Below, in pieces: positions 23,057 through 34,676 of a stretch of 64,000 nt of DNA. Location of the stretch: NCBI GenBank assembly GCA_037074535.1, contig CM073474.1, positions 14,134,501 through 14,198,500 of the forward strand, given 5' to 3'. Position 1 is the stretch's first letter. Every line of letters starts with the position of its first letter. A model generated the notes under the pieces. The model searched no databases. It had not been told where the DNA came from and saw nothing but the letters and a program-made list of their open reading frames with translations. Made by a program: the position numbers and the translations under genes. This DNA is from Gleditsia sinensis (lineage: Eukaryota; Streptophyta; Magnoliopsida; Fabales; Fabaceae).

Positions 23057-23235
23057 TGTTAAAATATACTATTAAGCTTAGCCTAGTCTTTTTTTGTATA
23101 CAAGTATAGCTAAGGCTTTTTTTGCACTTGAGATTCTCATTAGTGAAACTCATTTTGTTTCTTCACTGATTACTTAGTTTTATAACATATACATAATTTT
23201 CTAGTTTTTCAATAAATAAAAAAGAGAGCAATTAG
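23057..23235 (+). mobile_element. 3' LTR of the Ty1/copia element (right end uncertain)
   Basis: The LTR starts TGTTAAAATATACTATTAAG directly after the polypurine tract. The right boundary cannot be set, because the matching 5' LTR is not in the window and no flanking duplication can be compared. The AATAAATAAAAAAGAG stretch near 23210-23225 may be its polyadenylation area. Confidence 0.6.
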
Positions 23236-23810
23236 AATAAATAAATTAATTAATTGGTGAAATTCAATGAATGTTGGACGGCAATTATTTAGGAGTTGCC
23301 TTTCACATGGCATGGCTATCATTGTCTCCTAATCGAATAATTGAACAGACATGTGTTGGACAGATATAGAATATGTTATCCACATTAAAACATATAGTTA
23401 AATAATAAATTTAAAGAAAAAAATTAAAACAAAAATAAAGTTAATTATAATGAGCTGATTTGTAATGTGCAATTTGATATATTATTACGTATTCAAATTT
23501 TAATTATTTTAATTAATTCTTTTATAAATCTCCTAACACTTAAATGGATATTTTTCTTTGACCAAATTAATAAAAACGAATCAATTGATCGATAATTAGC
23601 GTCTCTCTCTAAGAAGAAGACTAGTTGGAAATTTAATTTTTAGAAAAGTCTAAAAAATTTATAATAATATTAGTAGATGACTTAGCCTTAAAAAAAGATT
23701 TAAAATTTTTAATGATTTTGAACGACTACTAAACAATAAATAAAGATCAATAAAATACTATTTATTTTATTTTATTTTTAGTTGATAAATATTACAAGAC
23801 TCCCAGCATA
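23236..23810. other. AT-rich intergenic sequence
   Basis: No coding frame, RNA gene or repeat with defined ends is seen. The sequence is dominated by A/T runs. Confidence 0.5.
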
Positions 23811-23818
23811 ATTATAGT

Positions 23819-24503
23819 CAGGGACAACTCAACCTAAGGGTGAAGCTGGTAAAGCCCTAACTTTAGGCCTACAAAAAGTATTTCATATACAAATTCTTCA
23901 ACCCATAAACGTACCTACCAGTTGCTTTTCGCAAAATCCACTTAGTGTGGTTTGAAAAAATATCTTGGACTTTGTTTGCTTTTTTCGAAGTTTCTTGAAC
24001 TTTCTTAGACTGCACTATATATTTATTGTATATACTTACTTATTTATTATTGCATTTTTTATTTTTATTTTTTTAATAATTATGCTATTTTATTTAGTTA
24101 TATTTATATATATTAATAAAAAATAAAATTAGTAGATGTCAACTTCAAAGATTTGTTCTTTATAAATATATATGTATAATATCTTTTTTAGTGTACGTAT
24201 CCATTTAGTATAAATGTTTTTTAATAGTAATATATTAAATAAATTAAAATTAATTAATAATTATAATTGATTTATTTTTTTGATAAATTTTGTGGTTCAA
24301 GAAATTTTATATAAATATATCTTTAAAAATCAATAAAATATAATTATTTAGATAAAATATTTTATATATTTAGTTATATTTCTGTCACATTCAATAAACT
24401 TTAAATAAAAATATAATAATTTTAATATAATTTTATTATTTATTTTAAAAAAATTTGAGTTTATAATTCGTTTTAGGCCTCAGTGAATGTCGGGCCGGCC
24501 CTG
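23819..24503. mobile_element. hAT-type MITE, 685 bp
   Basis: The element starts CAGGGACAACTCAACC and ends GTCGGGCCGGCCCTG, with short inverted termini (CAGGG...CCCTG). Both sides continue with AAAGCCCTAACTTTAGGCCT and TTTTAGGCCTCA, in the style of widespread plant hAT MITEs. The flanks ATTATAGT (23811-23818) and ATTGTAGT (24504-24511) match at seven of eight positions, as expected for an aged 8-bp target duplication. The interior is AT-rich with no reading frame. Confidence 0.72.
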
Positions 24504-24511
24504 ATTGTAGT

Positions 24512-27500
24512 TAGGATTTATCATAAAAATATTTGTGAGATTTATCTTTATATGCACTTAAATATATTTTTCCTTTTAGCTTTTTAATTTAATATTTTTA
24601 ATGTTGCTATTTGTGCTTTTCCGTTAATGATATCTTGTTCTTTCTTTTATTGAAATTGATTTCCTCTCTTCTATTATTTAATAAAATAATCTCTCTCTCT
24701 CTCTCTCTAAGAATAAATTGATGTGTGTAAATTAATATAAAAATCATTTGATAATAATATAAAATACTTAAAGTTAATAAAAAAAATAGAAAATATTTGG
24801 AAAATAATATGCAACCAGCTAATATTTTAATACTTTCTTATTTAGAGGTTGAGATGCTCGGAACGTGCTTTGAAGTTTGAAATACGATGGATTCACGCTA
24901 TAAGTAGTTTAGTGCGGTAAGGACGACGTCACTCTAACATCATCTTTACTTTGAATTTTATTTATTTATTTTTAGGGTGAGTGAACTTCATTTTCAGGGA
25001 TAGAATACTTTAGACATTTGAAATAATTAAAGCCAAAGACCACAACAGCAACAAGGTTAATTAAAGTGAGATAAAGAGTATTTATATTATTCAATTAATT
25101 CATCAAGAATACTTTTCTAATATGTGCCGTATACATTTTTTTTTCAAATTTTTTTTTTCAATAATTATTATATTTTTTTATCCATTTGGTTTGGATTAAA
25201 ATTTAAATTTAAATCTTCAACTTTAAAAATGATTATAATACTATTAAACTAATTGAATCATTGATATAATTATTATATTTTTATGATAAATTAATTACAC
25301 TTAAAAATATAATTATTATATTTTTTAAAAATTATTTAATTATTAATCTCGATTTTAAATTTTTCAAATATGAAAACATTAATTTTATTAAATATTTAAT
25401 TTTAAGTGTGTGCATTTACATTATCATATAATTTTTTAATGAAATAATCACTCTTAATTACAAATTAATTAACTCTACCAACATATATGTGTAAATAAAT
25501 GTATCATCATAAATTTGATTTCTAATTTCATTAATTTCTTAAAATTATGGTATAATATTATTTTTATAAATCCTTTAATCATCTTTAAAATTTCAAAGCC
25601 ACCATGAAAAATTCGTTTTTAATCAAACTAAAATGTAAATAAATTAATTAAGATATATACAAACCAAGTCAAATATTACACGCAACCACTTCAGCTAAGG
25701 ATATTTAAAACTTGAGTTTTTACGCTTGTTATTTATTTATTTGACTCTTGTTGAAATGTAAAAATATTATTAAATTTTTAGTCATGATCACAACTCAACT
25801 TTTTAACTTTATGAAAACTTTTGAAAAAAATTACATACCTAAGACCAATAAAGACCAACTACGTGTCATCATATGGAATTTCTCTAAATATTATATACAT
25901 ATTTTGAATATAAATCATTTCATTTGTATAAAGTTCACTTTTTTTATTAATCTTTTGAAAACGTCACGACAAAATCACTCAATAAATTAAGCATCATACA
26001 TTTTTCCATCTAATAAACTTTTTTTTCAGGAGTCATGCTATTAAATTTTTTTTTATCCAAAAGTTTTTATTTTTAGAATCATTTTTATAAAAAAAATTAT
26101 TAAAATAAAATAAAATATATATTAAAAAATTATATTATTTTAATTAAAATTATTGTTACAGAATATTTTGGTAAAAATATTCTTATTTCGATAAAAATAT
26201 TTTTATTTTGAGTTATTTTCGATAAAAATATTTAAATTATTTCGATAAAAATATTTTTATTTCAAATTATTTTCGAGATAATTTCAAATTATTTTAATGA
26301 AAAAATATCAAACCAATTTAAAAAATAAAAAAATTGACAATTTAAAAATATATGAAAGTAACATCACATCACATTTAATACCAAATTATTTTCTTTCATA
26401 AGTCACAATATTTTTATCATCTTCTTATTTTTCTCTTCATTCTCATGACATTATTTTTTTTCATTGTCTTTATTTTAAAAAAAAACTACAAAAATAATAA
26501 AAAAAGAGATTGAGAGACAAAAAGAGAAAAAAGTATATGAGAGAAGTATCTAAAAATAGAGATAAAATTATAGTCGACAGAGAGAAATTTAAAGATAGAA
26601 ATCATAAAAAAAATTAAAAAGATAAATAAATTAATGTAAAAGATAAATTATTATTGAATACTATTAAAATTTGAGTCGGAGTTCTTACTATAGTAACATA
26701 TTTAATTATTATTTAATTATAGATATTAATTTGAATTAATTTTAATATAATTTTATATATTTATATAATTAATATTATGTTAAAAAATTTTAAAATTAAA
26801 AAAATATTATTTATAATTATTTAAAATCTTTTATTTTCACTAAATTTTTAAAATATTTCAAAATATTATTATTTTTGAAATCATTTAAACGGTGGCTCAG
26901 AATAAAATTTAATACTTGGTTGGAGTCTCCAAAACATGCACCAAAGTCTGGCAAGTCAACTTTCCCTCCTCTCCCTATCTATCTTTTTCCATTCCTTTAT
27001 TTTCTTTTTATTCCTGAGAATTGAAATAAAATGCTAGCGTCCAAGAGTGTAACGTAAGTAATACTTTCTTGATTATAAGTATAATAATTACAATAATCTG
27101 GACTCTTTCAATTAGACTGACCAATCTATAGATAAATAAGATCAACATGTCAAACCATATAATTTTTATTAGGATTATTATAGATTTAATCATAATTTCT
27201 TTTAAATAATTCAATTTTATTTGATCAATTTTATTTGATTTTATACATTAATAATAGTTTATCAAAAAATATTACTAATTCTTAAAATATCTTTAAACTT
27301 TATTTATAAATAGAACTCTCCTCGTGTCTATATAAGTTTTTTTTTCGTTTTTTTAGTCACTTGCTATCTATTTTATTGAGTTAACCATGAGAATATTTAA
27401 TAGGAGCTCACCAAAGTTGACCTCTGAGTGCAAAGTACCTTGGTCAGAAGAGTCTTTATCATGTAAATAGGTCCTCCTGTATAGAAGTTTTTTTTTCATT

Positions 27501-28380
27501 TTTCCTCTCCCTTTTTTAATTATTTTAGTAAAAAGTAACATAAAATACAAGTCAATTTGATTAAATAGCTTTAAAAATTCTCCCCTAATTAACCCTTTGT
27601 TCCTATCACATCTAGTCCAAGTAAATTTGTTTTTTTTTAAATTTCTCAAAAAAAATCTCACAGTAAAGGGGCACTTTAATTTTTAATTAGTTAATGCTTA
27701 AAATTGTAAATAATTTACAGAAGTGATTAAGACCTTCACTTTAGTGGTTTAAAACTCAATCGAACAGAAAATTGACAGTAAAAAAAAGAAAAAACTATCG
27801 AGTCCTGATTTGATTAGTTCAACAAGCTTCCAGGATAACTATATACAATTTCTAAATTTATAGCTTTTCTTTTCAGAAAAATTGTTTTATCGTTAAAAAT
27901 ATTAATAATTAAATAATGATAAGTTAATAAAATATATTAAATATTGAAAATAAAAATATATTAATTTTAATTATGTGTTGTTTCCAATACAAATTGTTTA
28001 ATTATTTTGTAAAAAAATACTAAATTTATTGAAATTATTAAAATAAACTAAAAAGTGTTGTGAAAATAAAATTGTAACTAAAATTTATATTAACTAAAGA
28101 TTTAAATAATTTCTAATTCCAAATTGAAAAAAAAAATATGTTCTAAATTTTACAGGTCAACACAATTTTTTTTTAATAATTTATTCAACTATCTCTAATG
28201 TTAAAAAAACTAAATTTTGTACTATTAATATGTAAAACGGATTTTATCGACAATTTTATAGTTCAAGCTGAATCAATATTATAGAAATAAACTTATAAAA
28301 TAATATAATTATAATGTTTCAAATAAAATTATTTTTATATTTAAAAAATATAAAAATATTTGTATTAAAAAAAAAAAACC
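24512..28380. other. AT-rich intergenic region upstream of RPK2
   Basis: Nearly 3.9 kb without a convincing gene. It contains a short (CT)n run at about 24690-24708, many A/T homopolymers, and a local set of ATTTCGATAAAAATATTTTTATTT-type repeats at about 26165-26280. The small frames at 25748-25990, 27008-27214 and 27368-27661 have low-complexity composition and no domain. Confidence 0.5.
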
Positions 28381-29000
28381 CTCGTATTGGTCCTTTTCTT
28401 AACCAGACTCCATAGACTTTAGGGGCTACACCACCACCAAAAAGAAGGTGGGGCCCTTCATCAAATTATGTAAATTTGCTCCCGTGGGGTGCTTTTCATA
28501 TAGCGACGTGTTTCATTTTAAAGAATCTTCTCCCCCCTTTGTGCCTAACCACCAAGAAGCTCTTCCATTGACGGGGCTTCTTCATTTATTGACCAGCTGT
28601 GGGTCCCACTATGTACAGTAGACCCCACTACATATCCAATCCCAAACGCCACGAATTATTTTTTAAAATTTAAATTTAATTTTTGTCACAAAGAAAATCA
28701 TACACCGTTTTTTCAAAATTGAAAAGAAAAACGACAAAATAGTGAAGAGGCAAAAGGAAGAGAGAAACAGAGGAACGAAGAAAAACGCGTTTTCTCAAAA
28801 GAACACATTTGAATCTTCTCTTTCTTCCTTGCTAGCTGCTCCCTCTCTTTTCCCGTCGCCCTCTTCCTTTGTTTCGTCTTCCTGGGCAGCAAAATTGGGT
28901 TTAGGGTTTTCCAAAAACCCTTTTCCTTGTCTGTAATTGAAAAGGAAGGATTCTGGGTTTCATTAAGTTGGGCCTTGGGAATACTCCAAGGGTTTGTGAG
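28381..29000 (+). promoter_or_regulatory. Promoter and 5' leader of the RPK2-like gene
   Basis: Base composition rises sharply from 28381. A purine-rich leader (about 28740-28790) is followed by a pyrimidine-rich stretch (28815-28890), common in plant 5' UTRs. A 64-codon upstream frame (28742-28936) ends 64 bases before the preferred start codon and could be translated if transcription starts before 28742. No single TATA box stands out. Confidence 0.5.
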
Positions 29001-32000
29001 ATGTTTTTGTCTTTTTCTTCTACTTCAGTGATCAAATGGCGTTTTTATCACAAACCCATGTCCTCTATGCTTTTTGTGGGACTCTACTTCCTCTTATGGG
29101 TTCGTTCTATGCCCCTGAGTGATGCCGTTGTGGCCGATTCAGACAAATCGGTGCTTCTTCAGTTCAAGAGTTCAGTATCCGACCCATCGGGGCTGCTTTC
29201 GAGCTGGAAGTTGACCAATGATTCCAATCACTGTTCTTGGTTCGGTGTCTCCTGCGACTCCAGTTCACGGGTCGTCTCACTCAACATTACTGGAAATGGC
29301 GGCGGTGGAGGTAATAAAAGTTATTTTTCGTGTTCCAATTTTGATGAATTCCCGCTGTATGGGTTTGGGATTAGGAGGAGCTGTGAGGGTAGTAGAGGAG
29401 CATTGTTTGGAAAGTTGCCTCCTCTGGTCATTAAGCTTACCGAGCTCAAGGTTTTGTCGCTTCCGTTCAACGGTTTTGATGGTGAAATTCCTGGTGACAT
29501 CTGGGGTATGGACAAACTAGAGGTTCTCGATCTAGAGGGTAACTCGATAACTGGGCCCCTTCCTTTTCATTTCGATGGTTTGAGGAATTTGCGGGTTCTT
29601 AATCTTGGGTTCAATAGAATTGTTGGGGAGATACCAAACTCATTTTCGCGTCTTGCAAGTTTGGAAATTTTGAATTTAGCTGCGAATGGATTAAATGGGT
29701 CGGTTCCAAGTTTCATTGGTAAGCTGAAAGGGGCATATCTATGGTTTAATCTGCTTGGTGGGCCCATCCCACAGGAGATCGGTGAGAATTGTGAGAAGCT
29801 TGAGCATCTGGATTTGTCAGGTAATTTCTTAATTCATGGAATTCCTAGCAGTTTAGGAAATTGTAGTCAATTACGGACACTTTTGCTGTATTCAAATTCC
29901 TTGGAGGAGGTTATTCCGGCTGAACTTGGTTATCTTCAGAAGCTTGAGGTGTTGGATGTTTCAAGGAATAGTCTCGGTGGATCAATACCTTCTAGGCTTG
30001 GTAATTGTTCAGAGTTGTCCGTTCTTGTGCTATCAAATCTTTTCAATCCACTCCCACTAGTCAACAGGACGGGAAGGGACTCTTCACTGGAGGAAATTAT
30101 TTCTATAAATGATGAATTGAATTATTTTGACGGTGCAATTTCAGCGGAAATTACAACCCTTCCGAAGCTGAGCATATTATGGGCACCTAGGGTAACTCTT
30201 GAAGGAAGTTTTCCAAGCAGTTGGGGCACTTGTGATAATTTAGAGATGGTCAATTTGGCTCAGAATTATTTCACTGGAACGTTCCCAAATCAGCTCAGTC
30301 GCTGCAAGAAGCTGCATTTTCTTGATTTAAGCTCAAACAACCTTACTGGGGAGCTTGCTAAAGAACTTCCTGTTGCCTGTATGACTGTGTTTGATGTCAG
30401 TGGGAACATTTTATCTGGTTCAATTCCTGACTTCTCTTATAACACTTGTCCTGCAGTTCCTTCCTGGAATGGTAATCCATTTGCATCTGACAGCCCTTAC
30501 CCTCCATATGTATACTTCTTTTCATCGAAGTTTCATAATGGAACCCTTTTGCCATTAGTGGGAGAAGTAGGTCTTACAGTTTTTCACAACTTTGGGAACA
30601 ACAACTTTACTGGCATGCAGTCATTGCCAATCGCACATGACATACTGGGGAAGCAAGCTGTTTACACATTTCTTGTTGGAGAAAACAAGCTTACAGGACC
30701 ATTTCCTAGTAGCTTATTTGAGAAATGTGATGGATTAAATGCTTTTCTTTTAAATATCAGTTATAATCAGTTATCTGATCAAATTCCTGCCAGATTTGGT
30801 GGAATGTGCAGATCATTAAAATTATTTGATGTGTCTGGAAATCAGATTGTAGGACCAATACCGCCTAGTTTAGGGGACTTGGTATCTCTTGTTGCTCTGA
30901 ACCTCAGTTGGAATCAATTAGAAGGTCAGATTCCCACCAACCTTGGCCAGATGAAGGATCTGAAGTTTCTCTCTTTGGCTGATAATAACTTAACTGGCTC
31001 CATTCCTACCAGCCTGGGGCAATTGTACTCTTTAGAAGTCTTGGATCTTTCTTCAAACTCCCTTACTGGTGAAATTCCAAAGGGTATGGAGAACTTGAGA
31101 AATCTGACTGATCTTCTGCTCAATAGCAACAAACTTTCTGGAGAGATTCCTACTGGTTTGTCAAATATCACTTCGCTTACAATGTTCAACGTATCCTTCA
31201 ATAACTTGTCTGGATCCTTGCCATCAAATAGTAATTTCATGAAATGCAGCACTGCTATTGGGAATCCATTTCTACGTTCTTGTCATATGTATAGTCTGAC
31301 TGTGCCATCAGCAGATCAACAAGGGAGAGCTGCTGATTCTTATTCTTCCTTTGCTACACCACCAGAAGCTACTAGTGAAAGGGGTGGGAATGGTTTCAAT
31401 TCAATTGAAATAGCATCCATAACTTCTGCATCAGCCATTGTGTCTGTTCTTCTGGCCCTAATTGTTCTATTCTTTTATACCCGGAAGTGGAAACCCAAAT
31501 CCAGGGTTTCTGGGTCTACGAGAAAAGAAGTTACAGTTTTCAATGATATTGGTGTCCCTTTGACATATGAAAATGTTGTTCATGCCACAGGAAATTTTAA
31601 TGTAAGCAACTGGATTGGAAATGGAGGATTTGGGGCAACCTATAAGGCGGAGATATCACCAGGGAACTTAGTGGCAATAAAACGTCTGGCAGTTGGACGA
31701 TTCCAAGGTGTTCAACATTTCCATGCAGAGATCGAGACCCTTGGCAGGCTTCGTCATCCGAATCTTGTCACTTTGATTGGTTATAATGCTAGTGAGACAG
31801 AGATGTTTCTCATATACAATTATTTGCCGGGCGGTAATCTGGAAAAATTCATCCAGGAGAGGTCAACAAGGGCTGTGGATTGGAGAATTCTTCACAAGAT
31901 TGCAATGGACATAGCCCGTGCACTTGCCTACCTACATGATCAGTGTGTACCCCGTGTCCTCCATCGTGATGTCAAGCCCAGCAATATCCTGTTGGATGAT

Positions 32001-32438
32001 GATTTTAATGCTTATCTATCTGACTTTGGATTGGCCAGACTTCTGGGAACTTCAGAAACCCATGCTACCACTGGTGTAGCTGGAACATTTGGTTATGTTG
32101 CTCCTGAATATGCCATGACTTGCCGTGTTTCTGATAAGGCCGATGTGTATAGTTATGGTGTGGTGCTTCTAGAGTTGCTTTCAGACAAGAAGGCACTAGA
32201 TCCTTCATTTTCTTGCTTTGGAAATGGTTTCAACATAGTAGCATGGGCTTGCATGCTACTTCGGCAAGGTCGGGCCAAGGAGTTTTTCACTACCGGGTTA
32301 TGGGATTCAGGACCTGAAGATGATTTGGTGGAAGTCTTACACTTGGCAGTTGTGTGTACTGTGGATTCCCTTTCTACCAGACCTTCAATGAGACAGGTTG
32401 TAAGACGGCTAAAGCAGCTTCAACCACCATCGTGCTAG
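29001..32438 (+). CDS. RPK2: LRR receptor-like kinase, RPK2/TOAD2 type
   Basis: A plasma-membrane receptor kinase. The Arabidopsis homologue RPK2/TOAD2 acts in embryo and anther development and in CLV3 peptide signalling. One exon encodes 1145 residues if the ATG at 29001 is used; an in-frame ATG at 28968 would add 11. I prefer 29001 because the SVIKWRF segment then falls close to the N-terminus as in the homologue. In order: a hydrophobic signal region (residues 23-45), an LRR N-terminal cap with CSWFGVSC, LRRs to about residue 760 broken by an island region near 480-560, a transmembrane helix (about 804-825), and a kinase with GNGGFG (874-879), Lys894 in VAIKRL, HRD (Asp990) and DFG (Asp1008). 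It is an RD kinase with all catalytic residues intact. Length is close to the family norm. Confidence 0.95.
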   Translation: MFLSFSSTSVIKWRFYHKPMSSMLFVGLYFLLWVRSMPLSDAVVADSDKSVLLQFKSSVSDPSGLLSSWKLTNDSNHCSWFGVSCDSSSRVVSLNITGNGGGGGNKSYFSCSNFDEFPLYGFGIRRSCEGSRGALFGKLPPLVIKLTELKVLSLPFNGFDGEIPGDIWGMDKLEVLDLEGNSITGPLPFHFDGLRNLRVLNLGFNRIVGEIPNSFSRLASLEILNLAANGLNGSVPSFIGKLKGAYLWFNLLGGPIPQEIGENCEKLEHLDLSGNFLIHGIPSSLGNCSQLRTLLLYSNSLEEVIPAELGYLQKLEVLDVSRNSLGGSIPSRLGNCSELSVLVLSNLFNPLPLVNRTGRDSSLEEIISINDELNYFDGAISAEITTLPKLSILWAPRVTLEGSFPSSWGTCDNLEMVNLAQNYFTGTFPNQLSRCKKLHFLDLSSNNLTGELAKELPVACMTVFDVSGNILSGSIPDFSYNTCPAVPSWNGNPFASDSPYPPYVYFFSSKFHNGTLLPLVGEVGLTVFHNFGNNNFTGMQSLPIAHDILGKQAVYTFLVGENKLTGPFPSSLFEKCDGLNAFLLNISYNQLSDQIPARFGGMCRSLKLFDVSGNQIVGPIPPSLGDLVSLVALNLSWNQLEGQIPTNLGQMKDLKFLSLADNNLTGSIPTSLGQLYSLEVLDLSSNSLTGEIPKGMENLRNLTDLLLNSNKLSGEIPTGLSNITSLTMFNVSFNNLSGSLPSNSNFMKCSTAIGNPFLRSCHMYSLTVPSADQQGRAADSYSSFATPPEATSERGGNGFNSIEIASITSASAIVSVLLALIVLFFYTRKWKPKSRVSGSTRKEVTVFNDIGVPLTYENVVHATGNFNVSNWIGNGGFGATYKAEISPGNLVAIKRLAVGRFQGVQHFHAEIETLGRLRHPNLVTLIGYNASETEMFLIYNYLPGGNLEKFIQERSTRAVDWRILHKIAMDIARALAYLHDQCVPRVLHRDVKPSNILLDDDFNAYLSDFGLARLLGTSETHATTGVAGTFGYVAPEYAMTCRVSDKADVYSYGVVLLELLSDKKALDPSFSCFGNGFNIVAWACMLLRQGRAKEFFTTGLWDSGPEDDLVEVLHLAVVCTVDSLSTRPSMRQVVRRLKQLQPPSC

Positions 32439-32695
32439 CTTAGCTTCTGGTGATAGTTTGACATAGTAATCTTAGAAATATGCCCATTGTAATTTCGTAA
32501 TATAGCCTGTCCATTTTTGTGGACTTCTTTTTCAGGTTGAGTTCTAAATTGTACCCAAGCCTCTTGTAAATTGTAATATAGTTATGCCCCAATTTTGGAC
32601 GCTCTTTTCCTGATTAGCGGTCTGGGTGTTGAATCTGCAGAAGAATGCGGATATTTGATATCCAGTCCACACGTGTATTCTAGTTTGATTTGTTT

Positions 32696-32701
32696 AATAA
32701 A
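32696..32701 (+). terminator. Possible polyadenylation signal of RPK2
   Basis: AATAAA about 260 bases after the stop codon, preceded by several TTGTAATAT-like stretches (32487-32580) typical of plant far-upstream elements. The true cleavage site cannot be read from sequence. Confidence 0.4.
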
Positions 32702-32719
32702 GAAGCATAGAATAGAATC

Positions 32720-33297
32720 AGTTTCTTAAGATCTTAGTTTTCTCCACTCGTATTTAATTTGTTTTGGACGTTGTTGTCGAAATCGGACCGAATCAACTAA
32801 AACTGGTGAACTGGTTTAATCGTTAGTCTGGTCATATAACAGTAACCGTGGACTGTAAAATCAATTAAAGTTGATGAAGAACTAGTCAAAATCAAGTTGA
32901 ACCCGTTGGCTTTCTAAATAAGCCGGACACCAATTTGGAGGTTGGACGGGACTAGTAGTTAGGGAGCTGTATTATTGATAAATTTGAAAAATTACAATCA
33001 CGGAGCGGAGGTTGAAATGTAAATGAACTTCATTATGCCATGTCTTTTGTCTTCAATCATATAGTGTAAAATATAATATATGTAAACTAGATAATATAGT
33101 ATATTTAAAGAAAATGTGTTATTTATCATTAATTAATTTTTAGAACCTAATTAATAAAATGTATTTAATTAAAAATCTTATAAATTTATTCTAAAAAATT
33201 ATTAGTATTATTACTTGAATTTTTTTTAACTTATATTACTTTTAAATTTGTTTTCATATATCTTATTTGTTGTATATTATATTAAATAATATATAAA

Positions 33298-33333
<36 letters not shown>

Positions 33334-33715
33334 TTTAATTATTATTTCGACTGAACTATGAATTACTGATTTTATCGAGACTGATTTGATACTTCAAACA
33401 TTAGTTTTAAGAGAAAACTTGATGTTAGTTTATTATATATATCCACCAATCAATATTGTTGGGTTTAAACATATTAAAAGTTGTAAATTTTTTGTTGGCC
33501 CTAACTTATTTGAATAGAGTTCATAGATATTAAAAAAAATTACAGTTTTCATCAAATTTAACAAATATATGAGATATGGATATTTTTTCTAAATTCATTC
33601 AAAAGAAATCTTCTACGTGTTTAATTAAAAAAATTACATCTAATTTTCTCCTTTGTTTAATTGTTTGACGCATGCAGTCAGCTCTGCAAATATACCCACA
33701 ATTGTTTTTTTTGTT
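32720..33715. other. Intergenic sequence downstream of RPK2
   Basis: No gene seen. The part 32750-32960 has more balanced composition but no long frame. An AT microsatellite lies at 33302-33329. Confidence 0.5.
33302..33329. repeat. (TA)n microsatellite
   Basis: Pure TA dinucleotide run. Confidence 0.95.
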
Positions 33716-33719
33716 TGGC

Positions 33720-34075
33720 AACAATTTTTTTAGACGGCCCATATGGCCGAGAAAACAAACACAGGCATGAGGCCCAAACCGAGAAACGAAGAGCATCTGG
33801 TAGTTCGCCTCAGCCCCCTCCCGGGCAGCCCAAACTAGAGACAACGGAGTACCACACTGTAAAAAAGGAAAGGACAGACCTTTTTCGTTTGGACAGGCGG
33901 AAGGAAAGAAAAACAAAATATGTATATCAAGTGGCGGGTCTCTCCTTTATATGAGCATGACCCAAGTAAACTCTGGCCCATTAAAATCCCTCTCAATTTT
34001 CTATCAACCAGGAAATATGGGAAACAGAAAATCCATGTAAGCTCTACCTCTCAGCCCAAACTTCTCGCCAGAATT
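33720..34075. other. GC-richer island with site II-like motifs, no gene assigned
   Basis: An island of balanced composition in AT-rich surroundings. It has ACGGCCCATATGG (33733), AGGCCCAAAC (33770), CAGCCCAAAC (33826) and TGGCCCATT (33973). GGCCCA/GCCCA elements are common in promoters of plant housekeeping and translation genes. The overlapping frames on both strands (33661-33954 and 33599-33916) share no recognisable domain and are not convincing genes. It could be a relic promoter or an unannotated non-coding transcript start. Confidence 0.35.
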
Positions 34076-34379
34076 TACAACTTCAATTTTTAGGTGACGT
34101 TTGATCTGTCGATATCTTAATTTGTTGTCCATTTAAAAATTAATATATACAAAATGTAAAAATAAAATAATAAAAAGATTAATATTTTTATGTTATTGAA
34201 GACATATCATACAAATTTTAAATATTTTATAAATTAATTTTCTGGTATTTAAGAAATTAAAATTTTCAAGTACCAAATGCTATTTCATTATTTTTAAGTT
34301 CTGCCTTAATTGACTGCTGGCTCTTCTTAACTAAACCACAAAAATAAAACAGAATCATGCATACATATCTAAGGGGAAA

Positions 34380-34676
34380 ACTCTTAAGCTGGACAAGCTA
34401 GCCACAAAACTACAATGAAACTAAGATACGAGCCAAGAACAGATTGAAGCAATAACATGTAAAACTCCCTCTAATAGAGATTTCTGAAGTTAACTTCCAT
34501 AGCAATAACAGAATAAGTTTGTAAGAAAGAAATCAAGTACTTCCTAATATTTTAGATTTTTAAAATTTCCAAAAGCATGCAGGAAACTTTCATGTCCGGA
34601 GATTAGAAGCATGGTGCGAAAAGATTGAAATTTGCAAAAATTAATCACTCGGTTCCTCTTAGCCTCACAATATAAA
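34380..34676 (-). other. Probable 3' UTR of the AFP-like gene
   Basis: Non-coding sequence downstream of the stop codon, with no competing gene. The end is not defined. Confidence 0.4.
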
